Shown here in pieces: positions 18,944-30,518 of a stretch of 64,000 bases of DNA. The stretch covers positions 62,001-126,000 of the forward strand of contig CAKZQS010000005.1 in assembly GCA_937141935.1 (NCBI GenBank). The letters run 5' to 3'. The notes beneath the pieces are model-generated. The model ran no database searches. It had not been told where the DNA came from and was given only the letters and a program-made list of their open reading frames with translations. This DNA is from an uncultured Ectothiorhodospiraceae bacterium. Its GTDB lineage: Bacteria; Pseudomonadota; Gammaproteobacteria; Nevskiales; Oceanococcaceae. Numbering within the stretch: the stretch's first letter is position 1; each line of letters begins with the position of its first letter. A program made the position numbers and the translations under genes.

Positions 18944-20055
18944 GCCGGCAGCTCCAGCCCCACGTGGTAGCTGTGCGCGTCGGCGGTCACGTGCATGCGG
19001 GCCTGGGCGCCATGCAGCAGCGCCAGGCGGTGGCGGATGTTGTCCTGCGCGATCTGCCGGCCCGGCGAGCCGGGGCTGCCGGAGATCGGGTTGCGCACCC
19101 GCAGCTCGACCATGCCCGGCCGGCTGGGCGCCGCGTGAATCTCCACCGTGCCGCCGCCCGCGCATTGCTCGATGCCGTGGTAAATCGCGTTCTCCACCAG
19201 CGGCTGCAGGCTGAGCAGCGGCACCCGCGCCTGCTCGACGCCCGGCGCCACCTGCCAGTCCACGCGCAGGCGCTCGCCGATGCGCAGCTGCTCGATTTCC
19301 AGGTAGGCCCGCGTCAGCTGGATCTCCTCGGCCAGCGTGTGCTGCCCGTCGGGCCGACCCAGCGCCGCACGCAGCAGCTCGGCCAGGTTCTCGACCAGCC
19401 GCTCGGCCTCCGCCGGCCGCTGCGGGATCAAGGCCACCAGGCTGTTCAGGCAATTGAACAGAAAATGCGGGCGAATGCGTGCCTGCAGGGCAAGCAGCTT
19501 GGCCTCGGCCGCCGCCGCCACCTGCTGCTGCCACTGCTGCTGCAGGAAGAAGTAGCGCAGCAGCATCACCCAGACCAGCAGGCCGATGAGCTGGATGCGC
19601 ACCAGAAACAGCAGGTGCTCATGACCGCTGGCGAAGCCCTCCCACTGCAGCCAGGCGCCAATGCGCCAGGCGGCCTCGCTGATCAGCAGCGTCAGCAACT
19701 GCAGGCCGGCCAGGGCCAGCAGCACGGCGCCGCGCAGGCTGCGCCGGGCCAGGAAGGGCCGCGCGGCGCAGAGCAGCGCGCAGCTGCACAGGCTGATCCA
19801 GTGCAAAAACAGCGACAGCAGCACCAGCCGCGGCCCCAGCACCAGGTCGCCGCCGGGGGCCGCAAGCACCAGCAGGCCCGCCAGCATCTGGCTGATCAGC
19901 AGCACGCGCAGCACGGCCGCGCCGTTGCACAAGTCGGGGATCAGCACGCCGGCGGCCGGCGGCTGCGGCGGGGTCGGTGTGCCCTGCGGCGCTGCCGGGC
20001 TGGGCGACGCAGCCGGGGCCGCGGGCGGCGGGGGCGCGGGTTCGGCGGGGGCCAT
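18940..20055 (-). CDS. algZ: LytS/AlgZ (FimS)-type sensor histidine kinase
   Basis: [48 protein letters not shown] overlap with the response regulator. Confidence 0.88.
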   Translation of the reverse strand: MAPAEPAPPPPAAPAASPSPAAPQGTPTPPQPPAAGVLIPDLCNGAAVLRVLLISQMLAGLLVLAAPGGDLVLGPRLVLLSLFLHWISLCSCALLCAARPFLARRSLRGAVLLALAGLQLLTLLISEAAWRIGAWLQWEGFASGHEHLLFLVRIQLIGLLVWVMLLRYFFLQQQWQQQVAAAAEAKLLALQARIRPHFLFNCLNSLVALIPQRPAEAERLVENLAELLRAALGRPDGQHTLAEEIQLTRAYLEIEQLRIGERLRVDWQVAPGVEQARVPLLSLQPLVENAIYHGIEQCAGGGTVEIHAAPSRPGMVELRVRNPISGSPGSPGRQIAQDNIRHRLALLHGAQARMHVTADAHSYHVGLELPA

Positions 20056-20089
20056 CTGCTATTCTCGCCGCCCTTTTGCTAACCCGTTG

Positions 20090-21500
<1,411 letters not shown>

Positions 21501-21508
<8 letters not shown>

Positions 21509-22706
21509 CCGGGCCGCCGAAGCCGGCTGGCACATCGGCACCGCCACCACCGCCTCGGCCACCCGGGTGCTGCTCCTGGGCGCGGGTGAGCTGGGCAAGG
21601 AAGTCATCATCGAGCTGCAAAGGCTCGGCGCCGAGGTCATCGCGGTGGATCGCTATGCCAACGCCCCCGGCATGCAGGTGGCCCACCGCCACCATGTGAT
21701 CGACATGCTCGACGGCGCCGCGCTGCGCCAGGTCATCGCCAGCGAACAGCCCGACTTCGTGGTGCCCGAGATCGAGGCCATCCACACGCCAACGCTGGTC
21801 GAGCTGGAAGCCGAGGGGCTGATCGTCATCCCCACCGCGCGCGCCGCCCGGCTGACGATGGACCGCGAGGGCATCCGCCGCCTGGCGGCCGAGGAGCTGG
21901 GCCTGCCCACCTCGCCCTATCGCTTCTGCGACAGCCGCGCGGACTTCGAGGCCGCCGTGGCCGCCATCGGCCGGCCCTGCGTGGTGAAACCGGTGATGTC
22001 CTCCTCCGGCAAGGGCCAGTCGACGATCCGCGACGAGGCCGACATCGGCCCGGCCTGGGACTACGCCCAGCAGGGGGGCCGCGCCGGCGCCGGGCGGGTG
22101 ATTGTCGAGGGCTTCATCGATTTTGATTACGAGATCACGCTGCTGACCGTGCGCCACGCCGGCGGCACCAGCTTTTGCGCCCCCGTGGGCCACCGCCAGG
22201 AGGACGGCGACTACCGCGAGTCCTGGCAGCCGCAGGCGATGAGCGATGCCGCCCGCGCGGCCAGCGAAGCCGTGGCGCGCAAGATCACCGACGCGCTGGG
22301 CGGCCGCGGCCTGTTCGGCGTCGAGCTGTTCATCAAGGGCAACGACGTCTGGTTCTCCGAAGTCTCCCCCCGCCCGCACGACACCGGCCTGGTCACGCTG
22401 ATCTCGCAGGATCTGTCCGAGTTCGCGCTGCACGCCCGCGCCATCCTCGGCCTGCCGGTGCCGCAGCAGATCTCGCTGCACGCCCCCAGCGCCTCCGCCG
22501 CGCTGCTGCTCGAAGGCGACAGCGACGCCCCGCGCTTCGCCATCGACCCCACCCCGCTGCAGGCCCCGGACACCGGCCTGCGGCTCTTCGGCAAGCCCGA
22601 AATCCGCGGCCGTCGCCGCATGGGCGTGGCCCTGGCCCGCGGCGAGAGCGTGGAGCAGGCCCGTGAGAGGGCCCGGGCGATTGCGGCCGGGGTGCGGCTC
22701 GCCTGA
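21501..22706 (+). CDS. purT: Phosphoribosylglycinamide formyltransferase 2
   Basis: [54 protein letters not shown]-grasp [24 protein letters not shown]. Confidence 0.97.
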
Positions 22707-22812
22707 GGCCTTAGGCGGTGCTGCGCCGCACTGCGGCCGCGCCCACGCGCGCCTCTAGGAACGCAGGCATGACTAGTGCAGAATGCATGCACACACCTGT
22801 GCGAGCACGCTG

Positions 22813-23046
22813 ATGCCTACGCTGCAGATTCGTGAACTCCCCGAGGCGGTGTACCAGAGCCTGGCCGCCGAAGCGCGCCGCGAGGGGCGCAGCCTGACCC
22901 AACAGGCCACGATTCGCCTGCGCCAGACGCAGGGGACGGAACGGCGCCAGGAGCGCCTGGATGCGCTCGCCCGCAGTGGGCGCCGGTTGCCTCCGGGGTG
23001 GCCGTCGCCCGAAGACCTGATCCGGGCCGACCGAGAACAGCGCTGA
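22813..23046 (+). CDS. VapB/FitA-like antitoxin
   Basis: MPTLQIRELPEAVYQSLAAEARREGRSLTQQATIRLRQ, RHH-type antitoxin pattern directly upstream of a PIN gene with ATGA-type overlap. Confidence 0.8.
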   Translation: MPTLQIRELPEAVYQSLAAEARREGRSLTQQATIRLRQTQGTERRQERLDALARSGRRLPPGWPSPEDLIRADREQR

Positions 23047-23453
23047 TGGCGCTCACACTGGATGCCTCGGCTGCGGTACGCGTGGTGATGGATGCGGCAC
23101 GCCAGCCCGCCGCCATCGCGCGGCTCCGCGATGCCGACGTCGTCTACGCCCCCAGCCTGCTGCGAATCGAGACGGCAAACGCGCTATGGGAGTACCTGCG
23201 GGCTGGCCACCTCGATGCGGCCCAGGCGCGCGAGCGCCACTGGGAAACGCTGGACCTCGTAGACATTTTCGTCGACGAGGCCGAGCTGTTTCCCGAGGCG
23301 CTGGATTTGGCGCTGCGCCGCGGGCATCCGGTGTACGACTGCGTGTACGCGCTGGTGGCGCGGCGCAACGCCGCCGCGATGCTGAGTTTTGACGCCCGGC
23401 TCAAAACCCTTTGCGCGGAGTCGGACATTGATGTGGTGATCGTCGACGATTAA
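23046..23453 (+). CDS. VapC-like PIN-domain toxin
   Basis: LTLDASAAVRVVMDAARQP...YAPSLLRIETANALWEYLRAG...HPVYDCVYALVARRNAAAMLSFD. Confidence 0.88.
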   Translation: MALTLDASAAVRVVMDAARQPAAIARLRDADVVYAPSLLRIETANALWEYLRAGHLDAAQARERHWETLDLVDIFVDEAELFPEALDLALRRGHPVYDCVYALVARRNAAAMLSFDARLKTLCAESDIDVVIVDD

Positions 23454-23484
23454 ACGCGCACGGATTCCAAGCGGCGCGCCACAC

Positions 23485-23976
23485 TCAGGCCGCCGCGCCC
23501 TTGCCCCCGGCCAGCGGGTGGCCGAGCACTTCGTCGGTGACAAACAGCGGGCCGATCAGCAAGAAGGGCAGCTCATCGACGAAGGAGGGCTTGGCGCCTT
23601 CGACATGGTGGCCAACGAACTGCACCGCCCAGGCGGCGACCCACAGCGCCAGCATCGTGCCCGCGAGCGGCAGGCCCAGCGCCTGCACGCCGAGGATGGT
23701 GGCGACGCTGGCGGCAAACCACAGCGCCATGATGGCGACGGCCGCGGCCGACAGGCGCGCATAGAACAGCATCGCCGGCACGGCGGCCAGCGTGGCGCCG
23801 TTAACCCAGGCGGCCCAGGGGGCCGGCAGGCCCAGCCAGGCGCCGACCGGCAGCGCCCACAGCAGGCCCAGCGTCGCGATGACGATCACCGGCACGCAGG
23901 CCAGGTGAATGACGACGTTGGTGGGGTGGCGGTGGCTCTCGGCGTAGGCGGCGAGATATTCGCGTTGGTTGCGCAT
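23485..23976 (-). CDS. Mpo1/DUF962 family membrane protein
   Basis: MRNQREYLAAYAESHRHPTNVVIHLACVPVIV...QFVGHHVEGAKPSFVDELPFLLIGPLFVTDEVL. Confidence 0.85.
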   Translation of the reverse strand: MRNQREYLAAYAESHRHPTNVVIHLACVPVIVIATLGLLWALPVGAWLGLPAPWAAWVNGATLAAVPAMLFYARLSAAAVAIMALWFAASVATILGVQALGLPLAGTMLALWVAAWAVQFVGHHVEGAKPSFVDELPFLLIGPLFVTDEVLGHPLAGGKGAAA

Positions 23977-24135
23977 GGCGCGACTCCTCGTGGCGGGGCC
24001 GCCGGGCGGCGGCCGGGTGTTTGGGGCGTGGCGCGGGGGCCAGGCTGCCGGCATAGCTTGGCCCAGAGAGGCGGCGCCGGTCTGTCGCCTGCGCGACAAT
24101 CGGCGGGCACGCGCCGAAACTGCCGGAGACACCGG

Positions 24136-24861
24136 ATGCCGCATCGGCTGGTCCGCAACGAATGGTTCGCCGAGCTGCCGCCCGAGGTGGTGGAGCAGCT
24201 GGCGCAGCGTGCGCACCGCCGCAAGCTGGCCGATGGGCAGATGCTCTATGCCCGCGGCGACGCGCCGCAGGGGCTGTACGGCGTGGTGTCGGGGCGCGTC
24301 GAACTGCGCGCCAGCGCGCCGGATGGCCGCGAGATCGTGGCCACCGTGCATGAGCCGGGCAATTGGTTCGGCGAGGTCAGCCTCTTCGACGGCGCGCAGC
24401 GCGTGCACGACGCCTTTGCCGACGGCGCGACCGAGCTGCTGGTGATTCCCACGGCGGACTTTCACCGCTGGCTGGCCACCCACCCCGAGCTGTACCCGCA
24501 CTTCACCCGCATGCTCTGCCGCAAGCTGCGGCTGGCGCTGGGCGTGGTGGAGGCGCTGGTTTTTCTGCCGCTGTCGGCGCGCGTGGCCGCCCGCCTGCTG
24601 ACGCTGGCCGAGGCCTATGGCAGGCCCAGTGCGGACGGCCTGCTGATCGACCGCCACCTGCCGCAGGACCTGCTGGCGCGCATGGTGGCCGCCGGCCGCC
24701 AGGCCGTGAGCCGCGAGCTGAAGGCGCTGGAAGCGGCCGGCGCGATTCGGGTGGCCTACGGCAAGGTAGTCGTCACCGACATGGACCGGCTTCGAGAGCA
24801 GGCCGGCGACGCGCTGCGGCTGGCCGCCCTGCAGGACATCCCCGCGGCGCCCCAGCGCTAG
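24136..24861 (+). CDS. Crp/Fnr family transcriptional regulator
   Basis: cNMP-binding domain (GLYGVVSGRVELRASAPDGREIVATVHEPGNWFGEVSLFDG) plus HTH (LPQDLLARMVAAGRQAVSRELKALEAAGAI). Confidence 0.9.
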   Translation: MPHRLVRNEWFAELPPEVVEQLAQRAHRRKLADGQMLYARGDAPQGLYGVVSGRVELRASAPDGREIVATVHEPGNWFGEVSLFDGAQRVHDAFADGATELLVIPTADFHRWLATHPELYPHFTRMLCRKLRLALGVVEALVFLPLSARVAARLLTLAEAYGRPSADGLLIDRHLPQDLLARMVAAGRQAVSRELKALEAAGAIRVAYGKVVVTDMDRLREQAGDALRLAALQDIPAAPQR

Positions 24862-24933
24862 GCATCGGGCGCCGCGAGACGCGCGTGCGGCGCCAAGCCG
24901 CCCAAGCCGGGCTGGGTTCCTGCTCGGTTTGCG

Positions 24934-24982
24934 TTGGTCTTGCGCAGGTCGAGGTCCCGGGCGGAGCCCTTGAAGCCCATGG
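24934..24982 (-). pseudogene. Short gene relic related to the RetSat/CrtI-like oxidoreductase at 26894-28534
   Basis: 42/48 bases identical to 27501-27548, including a 22-base identical run; minus-strand translation MGFKGSARDLDLRKTN versus MGFKGSAEELKLPKTN. Confidence 0.6.
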
Positions 24983-25134
24983 CCGTGGGACAATAGCGGC
25001 ACCGCGCGGCCATCTCTTGCGCCTGCGCCCTCCCCCCGCCGTTTGCGAGGCATGCCTCAAGGCCTCGCCGTGCACCCCGACTTCACCCCGCGCAGGCGGT
25101 TGCAGGCGGGTTGCGCCTCCCAAGGATCTTTGCC

Positions 25135-26727
25135 GTGCTCGCCGCCAACAACATCACCCAGCAATTTGATGCCAAACCGCTGTTCGAAAACATCTCGCAG
25201 AAATTCGGGGATGGCAACCGCTATGGCCTGATCGGCGCGAACGGCTGCGGCAAGTCCACATTGATGAAGATTCTCGGCGGCGACCTGCAGCAAACCGCCG
25301 GCAATGTGAGCCTGGATCCCGGCGAACGCATCGGCAAGCTGCGGCAGGATCAGTTCGGCTTCGAGAACCACACCGTCATCGACACGGTGGTGATGGGCCA
25401 CACCGAGCTGTGGGCGGTAAAGGAAGAGCGCGACCGCATCTACGCCCAGCCCGAGATGAGCGAGGCGGACGGCATGCGCGCCGGGGAGCTCGAGGCCCAG
25501 TTCATGGAATTCGACGGTTACAGCGTCGAGGCGCGTGCCGGCGACCTGCTGCTGGGCCTGGGCATCCCCGAAGCCCAGCACTACGGCTTGATGAGCGAGA
25601 TTGCGCCGGGCTGGAAGCTGCGCGTGCTGCTGGCGCAGGCGCTGTTTGGCGACCCCGACATCCTGCTGCTCGACGAGCCCACCAACAACCTCGACATCCA
25701 CACCATTCAATGGCTGGAAGACACGCTGAATCAGCGCGACTCCACCATGATCATCATCTCCCACGACCGCCACTTTCTGAACAGCGTCTGCACGCACATG
25801 GCGGACCTCGACTTTGGCGAGCTGCGCGTGTACCCGGGCAACTACGACGACTACATGCTGGCCTCGACCCAGGCCCGCGCCCAGCTGATCGCGGACAATG
25901 CCAAGAAAAAGGCCCAGATCAAGGACCTGCAGGCCTTTGTCGCGCGCTTTTCGGCCAATGCCTCCAAGGCCAAGCAGGCCACCTCGCGCGCCCGGCAGAT
26001 CGACAAGATCGAGCTGGCCGAGGTCAAGGTCTCCAGCCGCTCCCATCCCTACATCCGCTTCGAGATGGAGAAGAAGCTGTATCGCAACGCGCTCGTCGTG
26101 GAGGACGTCAGCAAGCGCTTCGGCGAGGAGCAGATCTTCCAGCGCCTGGGCTTCACCATCGAGGTCGGCGAGCGCGTGGCCGTGATCGGCGAGAACGGCA
26201 TCGGCAAGTCCACCCTGCTGCGCATGCTGATGGGCGAGGCCGAGTACGCGCCCGACGAGGGCAGCGTGAGCTGGTCGGAGAACGCGAACGTCGGCTACTA
26301 CGCGCAGGATCACTCGGCCGAATTCGAATCCGACACGACGCTGTTCGAGTGGATGAGCCAGTGGCGCCAACCCGGCGACGACGACCAGGTTATCCGCGGC
26401 GTGCTCGGGCGACTGCTGTTCTCGGCCGATGCCATCGGCAAGCCGCTGCGGGTGCTCTCCGGCGGCGAACAGGGCCGCATGCTGTTCGGCAAGATCATGC
26501 TGCAGCGGCCGAACATCATCGTGATGGACGAGCCGACCAACCACATGGACATGGAGACCATCGAGTCGCTGAACATGGCCCTGGAACTCTTCGAGGGCAC
26601 GCTGATCTTCGTGAGCCACGACCGCGAGTTCGTCTCCAGCCTGGCCACGCGCGTCATCGAACTCAAAGGCGCGCGCTACGAAGACTTTGGCGGCGGCTAT
26701 GAGGACTACCTGCGCAGCCAGGGCTGA
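25135..26727 (+). CDS. ABC-F family ATPase, YbiT-like (GTG start)
   Basis: Duplicated ATPase ([32 protein letters not shown]), [22 protein letters not shown], YbiT-like architecture. Confidence 0.92.
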   Translation: MLAANNITQQFDAKPLFENISQKFGDGNRYGLIGANGCGKSTLMKILGGDLQQTAGNVSLDPGERIGKLRQDQFGFENHTVIDTVVMGHTELWAVKEERDRIYAQPEMSEADGMRAGELEAQFMEFDGYSVEARAGDLLLGLGIPEAQHYGLMSEIAPGWKLRVLLAQALFGDPDILLLDEPTNNLDIHTIQWLEDTLNQRDSTMIIISHDRHFLNSVCTHMADLDFGELRVYPGNYDDYMLASTQARAQLIADNAKKKAQIKDLQAFVARFSANASKAKQATSRARQIDKIELAEVKVSSRSHPYIRFEMEKKLYRNALVVEDVSKRFGEEQIFQRLGFTIEVGERVAVIGENGIGKSTLLRMLMGEAEYAPDEGSVSWSENANVGYYAQDHSAEFESDTTLFEWMSQWRQPGDDDQVIRGVLGRLLFSADAIGKPLRVLSGGEQGRMLFGKIMLQRPNIIVMDEPTNHMDMETIESLNMALELFEGTLIFVSHDREFVSSLATRVIELKGARYEDFGGGYEDYLRSQG

Positions 26728-26809
26728 GCGCCCGCACTGCGGCGACACGCGGGAAGGCGCCACCCGTCGCCTCGGGCGCCCGCGCCGCAGATGCTGAGCC
26801 GATCTCGCT

Positions 26810-26837
26810 CCACCCTTGCCTTTCTCGGTAAGGGTGG
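26810..26837. terminator. Bidirectional stem-loop between convergent genes
   Basis: CCACCCTTGCC-TTTCTC-GGTAAGGGTGG: 11-bp stem (one G-U) with 6-nt loop, between genes ending at 26727 (+) and 26894 (-). Confidence 0.6.
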
Positions 26838-26893
26838 CAAGGAGATTCTGGGGTTTTCCCGGACGGGCTGCTCTGGCTTCGCGCAGTCCTGCC

Positions 26894-28534
26894 TCAGGCC
26901 GGGCTGGGCGCCTGCTCCGCCTGCGGCGGCTGCCACTCCTTGAGCATTTTCTGGACCTTGCCGAACTCGCGCACGCCGACCATGGCACCGGTGGTCAGCA
27001 TGCCGCCGACCAGCGCGCCGCCCACGCCGGCGGTCACCACGTCCTGGCCGGTCAGGTACAGATTCTTCACTGGCGACTGCGGGTGCAGCCAGCTCTGGTC
27101 GAAGCGGCCCGGGTCGTGGTCCAGCCCGTAGATCTCGCCGCGGTCGTAGAGGTGGAACCACTGCGTGGACAGCGGCGTGGCCAGCTCGTAGAAATCCAGC
27201 GCGGCCTCGAGCTGCGGCATCTGCTCGTACAGCGCGGCGATCATGCGCTGCGCGAAGCGCTCCTTGAAGGCCTCGTAGTCCTCGCCGCGCTTCTTCCAGG
27301 TGGTGCCGGACCAGTCGGCAAACCACTCATAGGGCGCCATGGTGATGACCTGCACCGTGCTCTTGCCGGGGTAGTGCTGCTCCCACTCCGGGTCCTTGGC
27401 GGAGGGGAAGGAGACGTAAAGCAGTGGAAACGGCGCATCCGGGTCGTTCTGGAAGGCCGCGACGTTCTGCTCGTGGTGTGGGCTGGGGTAAATCCACAGG
27501 TTGGTCTTGGGCAGCTTGAGCTCCTCGGCGGAGCCCTTGAAGCCCATGAACAGGCACAGGCTGGAGCCGGAGGCCTTCACGGTCTCCAGCTTTTGTTCAT
27601 AGCCATGCTTGCGCCGCTGGTCCTGCGGCAACAGCTGGCCGTAGGTCAGCCTCGCGCCGACGCCGCTGACGATCTGCGCCGCCTTGAGCACATCGCCGCC
27701 GGCCAGGCGCACGCCGGTGGCCACGCCCTGTTCGACCACGATCTCCTCGACCTTGGCATAGGTGAAGACCTCGCCACCGGCGGCCTGGATCACCGGAATG
27801 ATGTGCTCGGCGATCTTCCAGGAGCCGCCCACCGGGTAGTTGCCACCGCCGAAGTAGTGCTTGGCAACCGAGGCGTGCATCAAGAAGGTGGCCTGCTCCG
27901 GCACCATGCCGTAGTCGCCCCACTGGCCGCAGAGCACGCCGATCAGTTCCTGGTTGTCGGTCAGTTCCTCAAGCACCGCGCGCACCGTCATCGTGGCCTC
28001 GCGCGGCACCAAGAAGCGCCGCAGCATGCGGTGCACCCGGCCCGCCGCCGGCGGCACGGCCTGGCCCATGAAGAAGCTGCGCATCGAGCCCGAGCAGCGG
28101 TCCACCAGGCGCACATAGTCGTCAATGGCCTGCGCCTCCTCGGGGAAGCGCTCCTTGAGCATGGCCTTGAAGTTCTCGCGGCCCACGCGGAAGTCATAGC
28201 GGCGGCCGTCGACGATGATGCGGTCGTAGCACTCATCCATCGGCGCCCACTGCAGCTGGCCGTCCGTGATGACATCGAAGATGCGGCGCAGCGGCGAGTG
28301 CGGCTTGTGCACATCGCCGATGTAGTGCACACCCACATCCCACTCGTAGCCGCTGTTTTCATAGGTGTGGGTGAAGCCGCCGGCCGTGTAGTGCTGCTCC
28401 AGCACGCAGACCCGCTTGCCCAGCTTGGCCAGCAGCGCCGCGTTGCACAGCCCGCCAATGCCCGAGCCAATGACGATGACGTCGTAGGACTCGGCCGCCC
28501 GCCCGCTGCGATAGCGCCGTCCGGTACGTTTCAT
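26894..28534 (-). CDS. FAD-dependent oxidoreductase, all-trans-retinol 13,14-reductase / phytoene desaturase-like
   Basis: YDVIVIGSGIGGLCNAALLAKLGKRVCVLEQHYTAGGFTHTY; C-terminal NLYLTGQDVVTAGVGGALVGG. Confidence 0.85.
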   Translation of the reverse strand: MKRTGRRYRSGRAAESYDVIVIGSGIGGLCNAALLAKLGKRVCVLEQHYTAGGFTHTYENSGYEWDVGVHYIGDVHKPHSPLRRIFDVITDGQLQWAPMDECYDRIIVDGRRYDFRVGRENFKAMLKERFPEEAQAIDDYVRLVDRCSGSMRSFFMGQAVPPAAGRVHRMLRRFLVPREATMTVRAVLEELTDNQELIGVLCGQWGDYGMVPEQATFLMHASVAKHYFGGGNYPVGGSWKIAEHIIPVIQAAGGEVFTYAKVEEIVVEQGVATGVRLAGGDVLKAAQIVSGVGARLTYGQLLPQDQRRKHGYEQKLETVKASGSSLCLFMGFKGSAEELKLPKTNLWIYPSPHHEQNVAAFQNDPDAPFPLLYVSFPSAKDPEWEQHYPGKSTVQVITMAPYEWFADWSGTTWKKRGEDYEAFKERFAQRMIAALYEQMPQLEAALDFYELATPLSTQWFHLYDRGEIYGLDHDPGRFDQSWLHPQSPVKNLYLTGQDVVTAGVGGALVGGMLTTGAMVGVREFGKVQKMLKEWQPPQAEQAPSPA

Positions 28535-28545
28535 GTCGTCCACCC

Positions 28546-28563
28546 TATGCAAAAGATTGCATG
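28546..28563. promoter_or_regulatory. Operator copy 1: TATGCAA-AAGA-TTGCATG
   Basis: Near-perfect inverted repeat, 11 bp upstream of the oxidoreductase ATG (28534). Confidence 0.7.
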
Positions 28564-28585
28564 AGTATGCGCCTCGAATGCCGAC

Positions 28586-28603
28586 TATGCAATCGCTTGC
28601 ATA
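28586..28603. promoter_or_regulatory. Operator copy 2: TATGCAA-TCGC-TTGCATA
   Basis: Perfect 7-4-7 inverted repeat, exactly 40 bp from copy 1. Confidence 0.75.
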
Positions 28604-28756
28604 TGTGGCGCTGATCCGCGGTGCTCAGGGGTCTATGGCACCGCCCGCCGCGGGATCACCGCGCGGCCGGCGGCTGCGTCACTGCACGCGCGGCGGCGCG
28701 CTGGGATGGCCGCCCCGCCGCGGGGGCCGGCGGGGCTGGAGCGGGCCGTCCGGCGC

Positions 28757-30436
28757 TCAGCCCCGGCGCCGCACTCCGACGCGCCCCCTTGCACCACGCC
28801 GGCCGGCCGTGCCGGCGAGCCACAGCAGCAGGGCCAGCGCCAGCGGCGACGCGGCGCCGCCGGCGCTTTGGCCCTGGGCGCGCGCGGGCGCCGCGGGGGC
28901 GACCGCGATGGAGCCGTCGAGCTTCGGCCCGCCGACCTGGCGGATATGCAGCGGCAAGGCCACGGCGCCGCCCTGGCGGGTATCGGACACGGCGATGTGC
29001 ACCGAGCCGTCGCCGGCCACTTCCACCGCGAAGTAATCGCCCAGGCGGCGGTCGATCAGCAGCGCCTGGCAGAGCGTGCCGCCCTGGCACACGGTGCCGG
29101 TGTGCGGCGGCTCATCGCTGGCCTGCACGACGTTGAAGGCCGCCAGGCGGGCGGCAGAGGTCTCGCCTTCGCAGCCCAGCCCGCTGCTGGTGTGCGCGGC
29201 CATGACATGCCAGGGCTTGTTGTCGCCGACCTCACCCGGGCTGGGCGAGTTGGTGGCGACGTTGGTCTGCAGCCAGCTGATCACCACCTGCCCCGGCGCG
29301 CCGACGGCGATCCAGGGCCAGAGCTTGTCTTCGGCCGCCGTGTCCACGCGCTGCGGCGTGGACCAGGTCTGGGCCTGATCGGTCGAGTAGGCGTAGTAGA
29401 TGCCGCGCGGCCGCACGCTGCCCTGCTCGGGCCAGGTCGCGTACAGGTTGCCGGCGTCGTCGATGGCGAAGGTCGGCCCGATGGTGCGGTCGCTGCTGGG
29501 AATGCCCGCGGGCACCGCGATGGGCAGGATGTCGACGGTGAAGTTCGAATCCTCCTCGCGGATGTTCGGGAAGCGGGCCATCGACAGCTCGCCGCTGGCA
29601 GCGTGGAGGCTGTACAAAATGCCGCGCTGCTTGTCGATCTGCAGGTCGCCGACGATGGGGTCGATGACGAAGGGCTCGTTGAAGGTGGCGCCGCCGTCGG
29701 TGGACTTGGCGATGAAGTGGCTCAGGTTGCCAACCGGTTCGCCGGGCACCGGGCCGCCGCCAAAGCCGCTGGCCGCCATGTACAGCTCGTTCTCGCGATC
29801 CGCCGCCATCCACTGCCGGTCGGAGATCGAAAAGGCAATGACGTTCTGCAGGCCATAGCTGCGGCCGCCGTCGGTGGACTTGGAGACCGCGATATTGGCC
29901 AGGTTGATCTCCGACACATAGACATTGCCGGCCGCATCAATCGCGAACTCGGGGTCGGAAAAACCCGAGGCCGGCACGCCGGCCAGCGGCGCCACCTCGC
30001 CGGGGCCGGGGCCCAGGCGCGGCACGAAGTTCCAGGTCTCAAAGCCATCGCTGGCCTCGGCGACGTAGTAGTAGGTCTGCCCGGCGTAGTTCTCCAGGAA
30101 GGCCCCGGTGGTCGGGCTGGGCGCCGCCGGCGAGTAGAAGTGCGTGGTGCCGGCATGGCTGCCCCAGAGCAGCTGCCCATCCGGGTGGCGGCGCAAGATG
30201 GGCTCGCCGCCCGCACGCGCGGTGTCGATGTAGTTCTGCTCGAACTGCAGCAGCTCCGCCGGCGGGGCGCAGCTGCTGTCGCCGGCCTTGGCGTGGGCCC
30301 CCTTGTAGCGGGCGGCGGCGGCCGGGTCGGGCCACAGCGCCACGGCCAGCAGCAGGGCGCAGGCGGGCAGCGCGAGGCGGGTGGTCGTGGCCGGTGCCGC
30401 AGCCGAAGTCGGCGGCGTGGCGATGGCGGGGGTCAT
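28757..30436 (-). CDS. Exported BNR/sialidase-like beta-propeller protein with GlyGly-CTERM-like tail
   Basis: Signal peptide; repeated VSKSTDGGRSY / AKSTDGGATF / AYSTDQAQTW BNR-like motifs; C-terminus QSAGGAASPLALALLLWLAGTAGRRGARG. Confidence 0.75.
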   Translation of the reverse strand: MTPAIATPPTSAAAPATTTRLALPACALLLAVALWPDPAAAARYKGAHAKAGDSSCAPPAELLQFEQNYIDTARAGGEPILRRHPDGQLLWGSHAGTTHFYSPAAPSPTTGAFLENYAGQTYYYVAEASDGFETWNFVPRLGPGPGEVAPLAGVPASGFSDPEFAIDAAGNVYVSEINLANIAVSKSTDGGRSYGLQNVIAFSISDRQWMAADRENELYMAASGFGGGPVPGEPVGNLSHFIAKSTDGGATFNEPFVIDPIVGDLQIDKQRGILYSLHAASGELSMARFPNIREEDSNFTVDILPIAVPAGIPSSDRTIGPTFAIDDAGNLYATWPEQGSVRPRGIYYAYSTDQAQTWSTPQRVDTAAEDKLWPWIAVGAPGQVVISWLQTNVATNSPSPGEVGDNKPWHVMAAHTSSGLGCEGETSAARLAAFNVVQASDEPPHTGTVCQGGTLCQALLIDRRLGDYFAVEVAGDGSVHIAVSDTRQGGAVALPLHIRQVGGPKLDGSIAVAPAAPARAQGQSAGGAASPLALALLLWLAGTAGRRGARGRVGVRRRG

Positions 30437-30518
30437 GGCAGTTCTCCTTGCGGCCGTCACAGCGGCCTTGTCCTTATCAATGCCGCGGGCCGTGCCGGCA
30501 CGCGCCGGCCGGCCGTGG

